In this document: one piece after another, positions 1-11,494 of the stretch
Layout: the number at the start of each line of letters is the position of its first letter
Position numbering within the stretch: position 1 is the stretch's first letter
Assembly: GCA_018398585.1 (NCBI GenBank)
Contig: JAGTTD010000001.1
Span: 17,129,750-17,193,749, forward strand
DNA length: 64,000 nucleotides
Direction of reading: 5' to 3'
From: Simmondsia chinensis
Taxonomy: Eukaryota; Streptophyta; Magnoliopsida; Caryophyllales; Simmondsiaceae
Position numbers and translations under genes: made by a program
The notes under the pieces: model-generated
Seen by the model: only the letters and a program-made list of their open reading frames with translations
Database searches by the model: none
Told to the model about the DNA's origin: nothing

Positions 1-988
1 AAAAAAGAAAAACGCGTTTTAATACCTGCACAATGGCGATCCACGTGAAACGGATCCAACGAACCAGCGCGCGAGGCCCACAAGGGCCATCCGCATGCCC
101 AGGCGGGGGCGAATCGCCCGCTGACATGTGGCGCGTGATGACAGGCCCGCAGAGGCGGTTGCACTGTTGTTAAACGCCGCGTTTTGAACTTATTTTGAAT
201 AAAACGCTTCGTTTTGATGTTAACTGTGCAATCCTTTTTCGATTTTAATTATATTTTTTCTCTCCGGAATATTTCTATAAATGGAGGGGCTTATTCCGAG
301 GTTTGGCATTAGAGTTAAAAATATTTTTTAGGGTTTCTGAAATTGTTTCGAAGATTCAGTTTAATATTTTTCGGAGCCCACCCTTTGGGCAGTTTGAGGT
401 TATTGCGTAGAAGGTCTCAGGGTCTCGATTTTGAAGAATATTATTATCTTTCTGGTTCTTTTTTTGTTGGAGCAATTCCAGGTATGTTTTTTCTTTCCTT
501 CTTCTTTTAGTTTCGCTTTTCTATTTATTTACAGTATTAGTTATTATATCTGTTTAAGTTTATGTATTGTTATGAATGTATTCGAGTAAAAGGCTTACAG
601 ATCTAAATTAAGAATTTAGATCTGATGATTTAAATTCTGAATTTAAGTCAGTAGATTTAAAATTAGGAATTTTAAATCAACCCTAGGTTTAGAGTTATGA
701 ATTCTAAACATGTTCTGCTGCGTAATCTTTAGGGAGAATTTATGAAATTCATCCCAACAACCGGTATTAGGGCAAACGGTTTATAGAGATAAACCAATTC
801 CCGGGAACTCTCGCACGTGAGGTATCACTAAGCGTGACTCTCCGACCGGGGGCTTAGGTAGAGAGAAGTGTCTCCTACTCTAAGTGTTCTAATAGGTGCC
901 TATTTTTGTGACCGTAGTTGAGAACTGTGAACCCAATAGTCGGCATCAGAGTTTATTTTTCAACAAAATTCATATGCGTTTCCCAGCA
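1..988 (+). repeat. Cop-1 5' LTR, right-hand part
   Basis: Aligned by eye with 6512-7501, starting in the A-rich stretch and running to the terminal CA at 988. A TATA box (CTATAAAT) lies near 273-280, so transcription probably starts near 300-310. Five short hairpins with 3-nt loops follow at 597-755, inside the predicted leader RNA. The missing left part should match 5290-6511. Confidence 0.85.
597..755 (+). other. Array of five short hairpins in Cop-1 R/U5
   Basis: Inverted repeats with 3-nt loops follow each other: 597-623 (AGATCTAAATT/AATTTAGATCT, loop AAG), 627-649 (loop CTG, one G-U pair in RNA), 653-677 (11-bp perfect stem, loop AGG), 687-709 (loop ATG) and 732-755. The same series is present in the 3' LTR from 7112. 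They lie downstream of the TATA box, so they would be in the leader RNA. What they do is not known. Confidence 0.75.
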
Positions 989-1123
989 ATTGGCATCAAA
1001 GCCAGCCTCTGATTACATTCATAATATACATGACTAAGTATAATAAGATCGAAATAAATAGATTTGCGATTTAATAAAATAGAGATTTTATTAAAAAGAA
1101 AAGTTAGTTTAATTTGACGATTT

Positions 1124-1365
1124 GATTTAAATTGTTCAAATCAATAAAGAATTAATAATTAATTGAGATGATTATTTGTATTTGTGATTTAAATTGTTTG
1201 AATCATTAAAGTAATTAATTGTTAATTAGATTATTTTAAAGTATCGATTTAAATTATTTAAATCAGTTGAAAGAGTTAATAGTTAACTAGGTTGTTTATG
1301 GTGACGATTTAAATTGTTTGAATCGTTGATGAATTAATCGTTAATCCGAAACAACCCATTAATTT
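1124..1365 (+). repeat. Tandem repeat, about 60-bp unit, four copies
   Basis: Units begin at 1124, 1186, 1246 and 1306 with GATTTAAATT followed by an AAATC or GAATC end, so each unit starts with a short inverted repeat (GATTTAAAT...AAATC). The rest of each unit is a variable ATTAATTGTTAATTA-like stretch. Confidence 0.75.
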
Positions 1366-1420
1366 GCGATTGTGTTGTTCGTATAATAATATTATACGTT
1401 CTCAGTCACGATTAACGAAA

Positions 1421-1615
1421 TCAGATAGAATTGATCTAATAAGATTAGATTTAAATATTTTTTATATATATTAGATAAAATTGTTCTAATAAGATTAGAT
1501 TTAAATTTTTTTATATATATTGGATAAAGTTGATCTAATAGGATTAGATTTAATTATTTTATACGAAATCGGATAAAATTGATTTAATGAGATTAAATTC
1601 AATATTTTAATTTTA
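1421..1615 (+). repeat. Tandem repeat, about 50-bp unit, four copies
   Basis: Units begin near 1421, 1471, 1521 and 1569. Each has GATAAAATTG-like sequence, then TCTAATAAGATTAGATTTAAA and an AT run. The core TCTAATAAGATTAGA is itself an inverted repeat with a 3-nt centre. Confidence 0.75.
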
Positions 1616-1782
1616 AAATTTTAAAAAAAATAAAAAATTTCTGACCCGTTTTGTTAGCATCAGGCTGACACTGACGTCAGCAACAGTAAAAAAAAATTTA
1701 TTTATTTATTTTGAGATGTAAAGACGTCAAGACTGATTTATATAATAATTAAGTTAATTATTTTATTAACTAAATTCTTTTT

Positions 1783-2320
1783 TAGAACGAGATTCTAAAT
1801 TAAATTATGTAGTAATTTAAGTTGTAACTCAGTGTATTTTAAATAAAAGTTATTTGAAATTATTTTAGAATAAGATTCTAAAATAGACTATAAGATAGCC
1901 TAAGTTAAACTTTATTTTAAAATAAAAGTTAAATTTTGTTAATTAAATATTAGAATAAGATTCTAAACTAGACTCTTGGATAGTCTAAGCTTGTTTAACT
2001 TTAGAATAAGATTCTAAAATAGACTAAGGGATAGTCTAAACATAAATCGCTACTGTTTTTAAAATTACTTTAATTTGATTTTGGAATTAGATTATGAAAA
2101 GTAGCTTATGTGATGATCTATATTAAATGTTGGTATTGTTTAATTAAAATTAATTAATTAATTTTATTGATTGGTTTTAGAATAAGATTTCTAATGCAAG
2201 ATTATAAGATATTCTATGCTTGAAAACGATAGTATTTTTGAATAAATAAATAAATTAATTTTGTTTAATTTTAGAATGAGATTCTAAAGGGGATTATGAG
2301 ATAATCCAGGTTGTAAATAC
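1783..2320 (+). repeat. Dispersed palindrome repeat, seven copies
   Basis: The phrase TTTAGAATAAGATTCTAAA, a perfect 8-bp inverted repeat around AAG, or close variants of it, occurs near 1783, 1863, 1951, 2001, 2082, 2175 and 2271. It is followed by an ATAGACTNNNNGATAGTCTA-like second inverted repeat. Spacing is irregular, about 50-95 bp. Confidence 0.75.
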
Positions 2321-2940
2321 AAGTTAATTAAAAACCACTAGTTGTAAAAATTAAGTGGGAGCGAGTTTTCAATTGTTGTAACCTCACGGTCTCCATTACC
2401 GGTCTAGCAGTAAAGTAGATCGATAGACCTCCCCGCAGAGGATGTCGGTTTGCAGATTACAGGGTTGGACTTCTTTAGGATAAACCAAAGTGCAAAGAAG
2501 CGATACGACCATGCTACCGTGGAGTATTTTATATATTTGTATGGAGATTTAGGTAATGGTTTACACTTGACTAGCGTGATGCATTAGCCTCCCCGAGGAG
2601 CTCTGTTGTGTCATGTTAGAGACTAAGGTAAAGTGGTGAGTTGATCATGTTTAATAAGAGTTATAAGAAAAACAGGTTAATTGAGAATAGTTCTCACCTG
2701 AACTAGCTTCATGTGACCCCGCTGCCGGGGAGTAAGGAGTGGTGCGTTTGGGTCATCATTGTATGCATGATAGTACAGTTTGGTGGATATCTGGCTTATA
2801 GTGTATGTTAAATTGAAAGAAAAATATATATCACTGCATTATACATGACTCTTGTTAGACAATAACACATATGTTTGCATTTATAATATTTTATATGGAT
2901 AGGGCTGGTGAACTTTGCTTGTTTTTAAATACATAATGTA

Positions 2941-5230
2941 CTCACTGAACCAAATTACTTTACCTTGAAAAATAAGCTGGACTTGGTTATTACTCACAAG
3001 GGACCAACTAGAAAGAAAGGAAAGGACAAAGTTGTTATTTTAGCAACCAAGTCCATAAGGAAGTCAGCAAAAGAAAAGTGTTTCTTTTACAAGAAAACTA
3101 GCCCATTGGAAAAGAAACTACACTAAGTACCTAGCTACTCTTCCCACAAAGACTGCTAAGCCATCTGGTGAAGGTACATTAATATCTCACTCAATTGAGT
3201 CATGCGCAGTTGAGAGTCCAGTGGTTTCCTAGTGAGGGGACTCAGGTTCAACTGACCATATCTGTAATATATCACAGGAACTCAAGCTAGGCTAAAAGTT
3301 AAACGATGGGTGTTGTACCTGATGGTCAGGGATAATACAATAATGGTGGTCTTAAGTGTAGGAGATGTTTGCTTAGACTTTAGTGATAAAGTTTTGTTTT
3401 AAAGGATTGATTATTTAAACCTTCTTTGCACAGGAATTTGATTTCTATGTCTTATTTTATGAATAACTGTTATTCAATTGATTTTGATAATGAAGATTTT
3501 AATATGAGAAATAAATTGTTTATTTGTAAATGTACATGAATGAATTGTTTATTCATGTTATTTTCTTATCAAAACTATGGTAATTGTTTAAGTGAATTTA
3601 ACGTAAGTTCACTCGTTTAATCTTTTAAAAGAAAACACCCTGAATGTGATATTGCCTACATATGGCACCAACGTTTAGGTCACACTAATTCGAACAGGAT
3701 CCAAAGACTGGCGAAAGATGGACTGAGAGAGTTTTTGGACTTGAGGTCATTACCAGTTTGCGAATTCTGCATAGAATGAAAGGTGACCAATTCTGTCTTT
3801 AAGAGTCAAGGCAACGGGGTTAGTGGCTCGCTTGAGCTGGTTCACATAGATGTATGTGAACCAACACATATTCAGGCAAGAGGTGGGTATGAGTATTTAT
3901 TCACGTTTAGTGTTGATTACTCGAGGCATGTATATGTTTACCCAATTAGACATTAGTCGCACTCTTTTGAAAAGTTCAAAGAGTACAAAGCTAAATTTTA
4001 AAAGCAATTAGGTAAATAAATTAAATCACTTCGATCAGATCAAGGTGGTGTATATTTTTCGGGGGAGTTTTTGGATTTTCAAACTATTAAATGAGATGAG
4101 ATCTCAGCTTTCTGCTCCGATCACACCACATCCGAATGGTGTTCCAAATAAAAGGAACAAGGACGGGTTTTTCTACAGTTTTGACTTAAAAGGTCTTTTA
4201 TAAATACAATGCAAAATAATTAGAGAAGGATTTTGCAAGAAAGATACAAAACCAAAAAAAAAAAAAAAAAACAAATTGTATTAAAGGACAAATGACAACA
4301 ATTCTGAACAGCTAGACACAACTTAAATCATAGTGGGAACATTAGATGCACCTACTAATAGGAACAAGAATGTTCCAAGTACACGAAAGCTTAGGTGTAG
4401 TGGGAGGATTGTCAGGACACCTGACAGGTTCATAGCGGGAGCCTTAGTGGTTGACCGTGGCATTGAATCTGATCCTTTTAGCCACAATGAAGTAATAAAG
4501 TGTTCTAGTTTTGTGCAGTCGATTGCTCAAATCATGCGTGGACAAATGATATTAAGAGAGTTTAGTGACTTTCTTAGTATTGAATGTCAACGATATACTA
4601 CTCATTAAGAATGATGTAGGGGTGTCATTAGCTGTAAAGACTTGGTTGTCATGATAGCTCAATATGAAAGACATAGGAGAAGCCAGCTCTACTCTTAGGA
4701 TTAAGCTTCTGCGAGGTCGTAAGAGTACGGTGTTGGGTCTTTCTTTAGCCACTTATATTGACAAGATGTTGTCAAGGTATAGCATGGAGTATCTATTTCT
4801 TTTGAGTAGTGTTCTAGGACACCTCAATAGGAGGAGCAATTGAGGAATATTCCATATGCTTTGGCAGTGGGAGCCTCAGGTATGCCATGTTGTGCATGAG
4901 ACTTGATGTCTGCCATGCTATGTGATAGTATGAAGATGTTGGTCTAATTTGGGTCCAATGGACTAGGTGGCAGTGAAGTGTTTTCTCTAGTTCTTGAGAT
5001 GAACTAGAGATCCTATGTTGGTCTTTCAAGGTGATGAGCCGGTTCCAGTTGGTTTTACTAATTTAAAACTTCCAGTCAGATTAATATGCTAGACGTTCGA
5101 TGTCTAAGTATGTCTTTACCCTTGCAGTGGGAGCCATTAGTGAAGGGAATGTCAAGCAGTATTGTATTGCTGACTTCACAATAAAGTAATTATGCTCACT
5201 AAGGGTCAGGCTCAGTAGATTTCTGGTTCA
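2941..5230 (+). pseudogene. Cop-1 gag-pol remnant (copia)
   Basis: Read across all three frames, fragments appear in copia order. Near 3000-3150 is a basic stretch with a spoiled zinc knuckle (KCFFYKK, its later Cys and His lost). Near 3237-3290 is protease, with DSGST then DHICN. Near 3650-3790 is the GAG-pre-integrase box (WHQRLGH). Near 3790-4190 is integrase (HIDVCEP, DYSR, SLRSDQGG). At 4333-4608 is the spacer before RT (SGRIVRTPDRF). Near 4610-4960 is late RT (FDMKDIGEA-like sequence and a TRPDICHA-like box), then RNase H to about 5200. An A-rich stretch near 4254-4271 sits where early RT should be, so that part is deleted. Many stops and frameshifts make it non-functional. Confidence 0.8.
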
Positions 5231-5289
5231 AACTTAAAAGGGGTGAGTATGAACTTTGTCATAAATTAGATTTAGGACAAGTGGGAAAT

Positions 5290-7501
5290 TGTTAGGAATA
5301 GTGTCCTGAAATCTAGATTTATTCTGGATATATTATTTTAATAAAAAAATAAAATTGAAGTTCCAGTCGTTTCCTAGTTAAATTTGCGTATTTGAGCATT
5401 TATATTACATGTGATTTTCTTTCGAGAGGCATCCATGGGATGGGTGTAGTCCTCAGACTACAATTTACATGTTTGTTTTAAGTGGTTTATGAGACTAAGC
5501 CATAGATAGACTTGGAACAAATGATATGGATTGTTGTTTAAAAGACTCGTAGTCGAAGACAAGTCTGGACCACTTGTATGCTAAGACTATAACGAGACAC
5601 TTTAGATGGCTTGTCTTGGTCATGTGGATGGAGATCCAAAAGTGTTAAGTTAGCGTGTTTGACACACTGAGTTGGACCATGTGAGTTACTTATTTCTAGA
5701 CTGCTATCGGAGATGAGTGATTCGCATTGTACTGTTTGAACGACGACTCTAAATCCTGAGGGCACTCTGGACTTGTGCATGGAGCGTTAGTTACTTTGGT
5801 GTACTATAAATAAGGTCTAAAACGAATGACTGAAATCCCCAGTACACTGGGTAGCGGCATGAAGTATGATAAGGATCTTGTATTCAATAGGGAATCTACA
5901 GTCTTTTCTGAGATATAGATGTTCCCTTAGTTGATTCGCAAATGTTTGAATGATTCGGAAACTTTGGCCAAAGTATTCCAAGTGTTTGACATTTGGAATT
6001 TATACTGTGAATATGTTCAAGTATAAATGAATTATTCAGTGAAGGGTGAGTCGGTAACTAATGGAGAAGCTGTGAGAAGGATAATGGTAGTGGTTATATT
6101 TGTTCTTTTTCATGGACATCTTGTGGAGGGGTTGTTGTCATCAATACAGTATATTAGGGAGATCTCAAATATATAATTTAAGTCTGGAGTGCAGTGAGAT
6201 TTATTTAGTGGAATTAAGTCTCATTAAATGGTAAATAAATTAATATCATGAAATGATTTAATTTAACCCGTTTGGAGCTAGATTTAAATTGTCCCCATGG
6301 TCCCTACGCAAGCCGCTGTATTTGATTGCCATTGAAAAAATATTAAAGAATTCATGAGATGAATTATTTATCCACACTATGGGTAAATTAATTTTGCCAA
6401 ACATTATTCATGAGATGAATAAAAGTTAAAAATTATAAAATAAAATAATTTTGAAAATTAAAATGCATAAGATGAATTTTTACATATGAGAAACAAAGCA
6501 AAAAAAAAAAAAAAAAAATGCGTTTTAATACCTGCACTGTGGCGATCCGTGTTAAACGGATCCAAGGATCCAGCGCGCGACGGGACGCCCACAAAGGCCA
6601 TCCCCGTGCCCAAGCGGGGGCGAATCGCGTGCTGACACTTGGCCGGCGATGACAGGCCCGCAGAGGCGGTTGCACTATTACTAAACACGATGTTTTTAAC
6701 TTATTTTGAATAAACCGCCGTGTTTTGATGTTAACTGTGCAATCCTTTTTCGATTTTAATTATATTTTTTTGCTCCGGAATATTTCTATAAATAGAGAGG
6801 CTTATTCCGAGGTTTGGCATTAGAGTTAAAAATAATTTTTAGGGTTTTTTGAAATTGTTTCGGAGATTCAGTTTAAAATTTTCCGGAGCCCACCCTCCGG
6901 GCCGTTTGAAGTTATTGCGTAGAAGGTCTCAGGGTCTCGATTTTGAAGAATATTATTGTCTTTCTGGTTTTCTTTTTATAAGAGCAATTCCAGGTATGTT
7001 TTTTTCTTTCCTTCTTCTTTTAGTTTCGCTTTTCTATTTATTTACAGTATAAGTTATTATACCTGTTTAAGTTTATGTATTGTTATGAATATATTAGAGT
7101 AAAAGGCCTGTAGATCTAAATTAAGAATTTAGATCTGATGATTTAAATTTCGAATTTAAATCAGTAGATTAAAAATTAGGAATTTTAAATCAACCCTTGG
7201 TTTAGAGCTATGAATTCTAAACATGTTCCGCTGTGTAATCTTTAGGGAGAATTTATGAAATTCATCCCAACAACCGGTATTAGGGAAAATGGTTTATAGA
7301 GATAAACCAATTCTCGGGAACTCTCGCACGTGAGGTGTCCCGAAGCGTGACTCTCCGACCAGGGGCTTAGGTAGAGCGAAGAGTCTCCTACTCTAAGTGC
7401 TCTAATAGGTGCCTATTTTTGTTACCATAGTTGAGAACTGTGAACCCAATAATCGGCATCAGAGTTTATTTTTCAACAAAATTCATATGCTTTTCATAAC
7501 A
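5290..7501 (+). repeat. Cop-1 3' LTR
   Basis: 2,212 bp, TGTTAGG...CA, preceded by a purine run. It includes a poly-A tract at about 6500-6519, a TATA box (TCTATAAATAG) near 6785 and the same hairpin series as the 5' copy from 7112. Short open frames inside are chance. The flanking duplication cannot be tested because the 5' end is outside the window. Confidence 0.85.
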
Positions 7502-10009
7502 CAAATGTGTGGGAAGGGGACATCTTGGACCATTTCGAACTGCCTGGTAAATAATCCATGCATGTACAAATTAATACCATTGGACATCTAAAGGTAAAAG
7601 GACAAGTCCAAGGGACATACGACTGCTTGCCAATGCTGGGAATAGATATTCACATAGATATCCTAGTCCGAGTTCATCTTTCTGAACCAGAATGGACCAA
7701 GTCCCCTTTAACAAAAAGGGGTCCATTGAGTCCTTATGCTATGAAGTGTAGCTGAGAGCTACTCTAACACAGCATTTGATGGTCCACTATGGAGGAAGAT
7801 GGCGTTCTATAAGTGAAAATTATTTATCAAAAGAACAAATGGAGCCTGTTATGGGAAAAAGGGCCCTCGGCGAAAAAGAGGGGTGAAATACACTTGGTCC
7901 CATAGTTAGACGAGCTAAAGTGGGCCCCATGTCAAAAGGCATTGTTTTTTAGCTATGGTGTTCCTTGGCGATTAGCAAGAATGGTTCCAGAGCAAGAGAA
8001 CCACCATTGTATGTCATATTGATAGCTATCATTTTGTCAGTGCACAAAACATTGTTGAAAAAGTTAAAAGGAAAATAACTTGTTCTACTACACCAAGTAA
8101 AACACTGCTACTTCCTCTTTAGAGTATGGTTGATCATAGTAAAATTCTTCATAAAAGAACTTCACATTTCCCAAGACCGAAAGCAAAAAGGAAGAGAAAG
8201 AAAGGCTTCAGCCTCCTTGGACACAAAGGTGTCCAGAGGAAGCTTAAGGCCAAATGGAAAAGACCAATCATAATTGCAGTATTCTCCAGGGAAATCCAAG
8301 GGAATCCCTTTGGAGAATGAGAGCATTATAGAGAGTGTTCCAAAAATAAGTGAGAGGGTGACTAGTGAGAAGTCATACTTGATGTATACCATTAAGAGTA
8401 AGATTGGTTTGAGGCAGATCATAAGGCCCTCAACCCATGAAGCGTAAATCTTGGTGGAAAAGTCCAACTCTTGAAAGGGAACTGACTAAGGAGACTGATG
8501 TTTCAAGGAAGATTTAAGGGAGCTATGGAATCCCAATGGCAATGGTAAAAAAAATGGGACTGTGATTACAGTTTGGTACTCTGGAGAACATTCGTCTTCC
8601 TTAGAGGTTGAAGACTCCCCTCGAGATGGGTTGAATCTACTAGAACTTGCTTCTGGTCTAAAATGACAGATTTATTGAATTTATACAACGAATGAGATGC
8701 TCAACAATGCTATCAACCCAAAAAAACTACAATTGAAAACCAGTGAGCAATTTTAGCAATTGCTTAAGAAAAGCAATTTGAAAAATTCAGGAAAGAGAAC
8801 GCCATACTCACGAGTTACGAGTAACAAGGCAATATTATAGTGAGAGATTTACACTAACGGTAGAAAAGAGAATTGAGATTAAGGCACAAAGTGAAGGGAT
8901 TCTGTTGCCAATGGATGGGGTATTTATGAATCCGAGTGAACGAACAACCTTGAGCCCCTTGCATTCCCACTTTAAGCTCCCTCTAGCCGTTGGTGGTCAA
9001 ATCAGCTTTTAATCCATTGGAATTTTGAAGTTACCAATGGATAAATGGCGCATTTGTTTACACCTTAACGAATTTTTAACAATGTGGTTTTGGGTTAATG
9101 AGACATGTGTCTATTGCATGAAGGGACCTTTGAGGCCCATTAAAAATAAGAACAAGGAATGACGTTCTCTGGGTTGATGATAACTCAATGACTTGAGTTT
9201 CATGAAAATATAGCCCCAAGAAGTGGATTACAAGGATTATGAGCCCAAGCTCGAAGTTGTTGCTAGGAGTGCTGGGGAAAGAGTAAATAATCAGCTTGAA
9301 TTGGTTACTCGAATTATGAAATGGAAGCTTAGGCCTTAAGAATGATAAAGGAAGAGTGGACGAACATGAGGAAGACCCTTAACGCTGAGCATGTGCATTA
9401 AAGCTTGACGAAGCAAGTCTATGATGTCTTGGGACATGAAGGCCAAATATAGGAAGGCAATGGTTGTTATCTTAGGTTATAAACAATGGACCTTAGCAAC
9501 TAAGCAGTGGTCCCAGTACCAACAAACAAACTCTTCAATATATCTTTTTTTTTAATGCACTTGTGCTTTATCTTTCTTTTCCTTTATTGTGGTGTAGTGT
9601 GACATGTAGCTATATTCTTTTTAGTAATATAATCGAGAGTTCAACATCACTGTATGAGAAGGTAACCCTTTTTGCTTTAGTTTCTATTCCCAATCCTTTC
9701 AATAAGTTAAGTTTAGTACCAATAATATCTGAATTTGATGTGTTGGTGTCAGGTTGGTGACACGACCTAGTGCCTAAGTAATTTTAGGCCTGAATCATCA
9801 TTTCAGGGCTGCGACTGCTAAAGCTTTAGCATTGTTAGGTCCGTATCTTTTTAATTTTCAGCCATTTATTAACCATAAAGATGCTAAAACAATATAACAA
9901 TTGAAGTACCGTTAATTGGAGCATTAGGTTAATCTATTTTGATTGCAAATCAAAGTCAAATTCGTTAATATTATGGACCCTATATTAGAGAGGTTCATTG
10001 CTAGAACAC
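7502..10009. other. Unassigned intergenic DNA
   Basis: About 2.5 kb with no LTR, no recognisable domain and no long reading frame; the longest frame is about 100 codons and lacks features of a gene. No tandem repeat stands out. It is probably old, degraded DNA and is the pre-insertion flank of NA-1. Confidence 0.5.
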
Positions 10010-10603
10010 TGTTATGATTCGAGAAACCGAGACATGGAAACCATGGTAGATGCGTATTGTCCTACTGCTGAATTACTGCATTATGGTTCTGCTGATATAC
10101 TACTTGCTGCTGCTGCGTTACTGCTGCTGTGATGTTAGTTGTTGATTTTAGTTAATTAGGTTAATAAATGTAATGCATTAGTTAGCTTAGTTCGTAGTTG
10201 TTGCATTGTGTTGAATTAAGCTGTTAGTGATCTGCATTGTAAACCTGCTGTGCTGGTGTGCTGCTGCGTGTGAGCTGTGCTGCTGCTGGGCTGCTGTTAA
10301 TTGCTAGTTAAATATTTTTAGATATTTTCCTAGATATTTTCTAGTGAGTTAGTTAGTTAGGTTGTCTTGATACAATGTATTGGCTTTGCTTAAATAGACC
10401 TTTCTGCTGTAATTATTGGCATTCAATCAAATATCAAATACAATCTCATTTTGAGATCAATATTCTCTCTCTCATCTAACTCTCTCTATTTTCTCATCTC
10501 CTTTCCCCTCTTTCTCATCTAAACTCTATATTCTTTCTCATCTCATATTCTCACTATCCCAACCAAGGTTAAGTTTCATGACCTAATCTTCGAAACCTTA
10601 ACA
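10010..10603 (+). repeat. NA-1 5' LTR
   Basis: 594 bp, TGTTATG...TTAACA. It holds CTG/CTGCTG trinucleotide runs (about 10060-10300), a likely TATA-type box (CTTAAATAGA, near 10390) and a pyrimidine tract at about 10462-10560 (CTCTCTATTTTCTCATCTCC type). About 15 differences from the 3' LTR were counted by eye. Confidence 0.9.
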
Positions 10604-11494
10604 ATTGGTATCAGTGCCTTAATTTGGCTTCCGAATCAAGCTCATATTTGAAAAAAATTATAAAATCTGATTAATTGTGTTGCAATTAATCAACAAAAGA
10701 AGGTTGGATACTGATTTGATTCAGATTTTGTGATCAGCAATTCAAATCTGAATTGATTGAAGAAGTTTTGGCGGTATTGCATCAGTTGCTGCATAAACCT
10801 GGGAAAATTGCTTTCAGTTGGGATAAATTGATTAAAATTGATCACATTACATTGAGGAAAGTATAATTGATCAGAATCCATCTTAATCGAGGTTTATTCA
10901 GATTCTACAATTCAGAATCTGAGCTTGAGGTATTGTTTTTCTGAACTTCAAGTTGTAATTCGTTGAAGAATTGAGGTTGTTGTTGGATTATGTCGAAATT
11001 GTGTTGCTAAGCATAAATTTAGTGAGAATTCATCATAATCTACGGCGATCTTTGAGAATTATATGCTATTGAGTCGACAATTGCTTAAACGAAATATTGT
11101 CAGCACAGGCGAAAATTTGACATTAGGATCGAAAGTGTTGAAATCCGATTTCGTCGTTAAGATCACTTGAGTGTGGTGTTAAGAACTTGATTTTGAGTAG
11201 ATTCGAACCTAATTCAGAAGTGTGAGTCGAATTACTCAACAAAAACGCTCCTGTCAGAATTGCTTGAGGTTAGGGTTTGTTTGAAGTTTTGTTCGAAGTT
11301 GTCAGTTAGGGTTTTTAATCATTGTCGATTGTGGAACCATTAGCAAGTGATTGTTTGTGCGAACAAAGTAGTAGAACTGCATTAAGCAATCGAGTGTCGA
11401 AGAGTTACAAAACAAGTTTTGCATTTCTGCGATTTTCGAAATGGTAACCTACTAACCAGGCTGTTCTAGATTGAAGTTTTGTTGTCCATTGCAA
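10604..11494 (+). other. NA-1 primer site and leader
   Basis: The primer site complementary to initiator Met tRNA is at 10606-10618. About 870 nt of untranslated leader follow before the ATG at 11495. NA-2 and NA-3 have leaders of similar length, with shared phrases such as the stretch around the CGAA/TTGAGGTT words. No protein feature is seen. Confidence 0.7.

Larger units (their letters stand above)
989..2940 (+). other. Cop-1 leader / untranslated region with minisatellites
   Basis: This is about 1.95 kb of very AT-rich DNA with no usable reading frame. It holds three blocks of degenerate tandem repeats (1124-1365, 1421-1615, 1783-2320), then a less AT-rich stretch (about 2370-2800) with phrases such as CCTCCCCGCAGAGG and CCTCCCCGAGGAGC. 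It may be an enlarged leader or foreign DNA that has replaced the gag start. Confidence 0.55.
1..7501 (+). mobile_element. Cop-1: decayed Ty1/copia LTR retrotransposon, 5' end outside window
   Basis: The first 988 bases are repeated at about 6512-7501, and between them lie remnants in copia order: zinc knuckle, protease, integrase, RT, RNase H. The 3' LTR begins TGTTAGGAAT at 5290 after a purine run (GGACAAGTGGGAAA) and ends CA at 7501. The 5' LTR ends CA at 988 and is followed by an initiator-Met-type primer site, TGGCATCAAAGCC, at 991-1003. The element would be about 8.7 kb if its 5' LTR is as long as the 3' LTR (2,212 bp). All coding parts are broken. The lineage within copia was not assigned. 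Confidence 0.85.

Noticed and set aside
2370..2800. Possible structural RNA gene, because of CCTCCCCGCAGAGG and CCTCCCCGAGGAGC phrases
   Set aside because: No tRNA, snRNA or snoRNA boxes could be found, and the stretch lies between the Cop-1 primer site and gag, so leader sequence is the simpler reading.
6433..6688. Two overlapping 76-80-codon minus-strand frames near a poly-A tract
   Set aside because: They lie wholly within the Cop-1 3' LTR, end in a Phe run made by the poly-A tract, and are not preserved in the 5' LTR copy.
8162..8467. 101-codon minus-strand frame
   Set aside because: No start context, domain or neighbouring exon, and a plus-strand frame overlaps it; it is a chance length for AT-rich DNA.
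10060..10300. CTG trinucleotide microsatellite as an independent feature
   Set aside because: The runs are short and interrupted and are a constant part of the NA-family LTRs, so they are described there.
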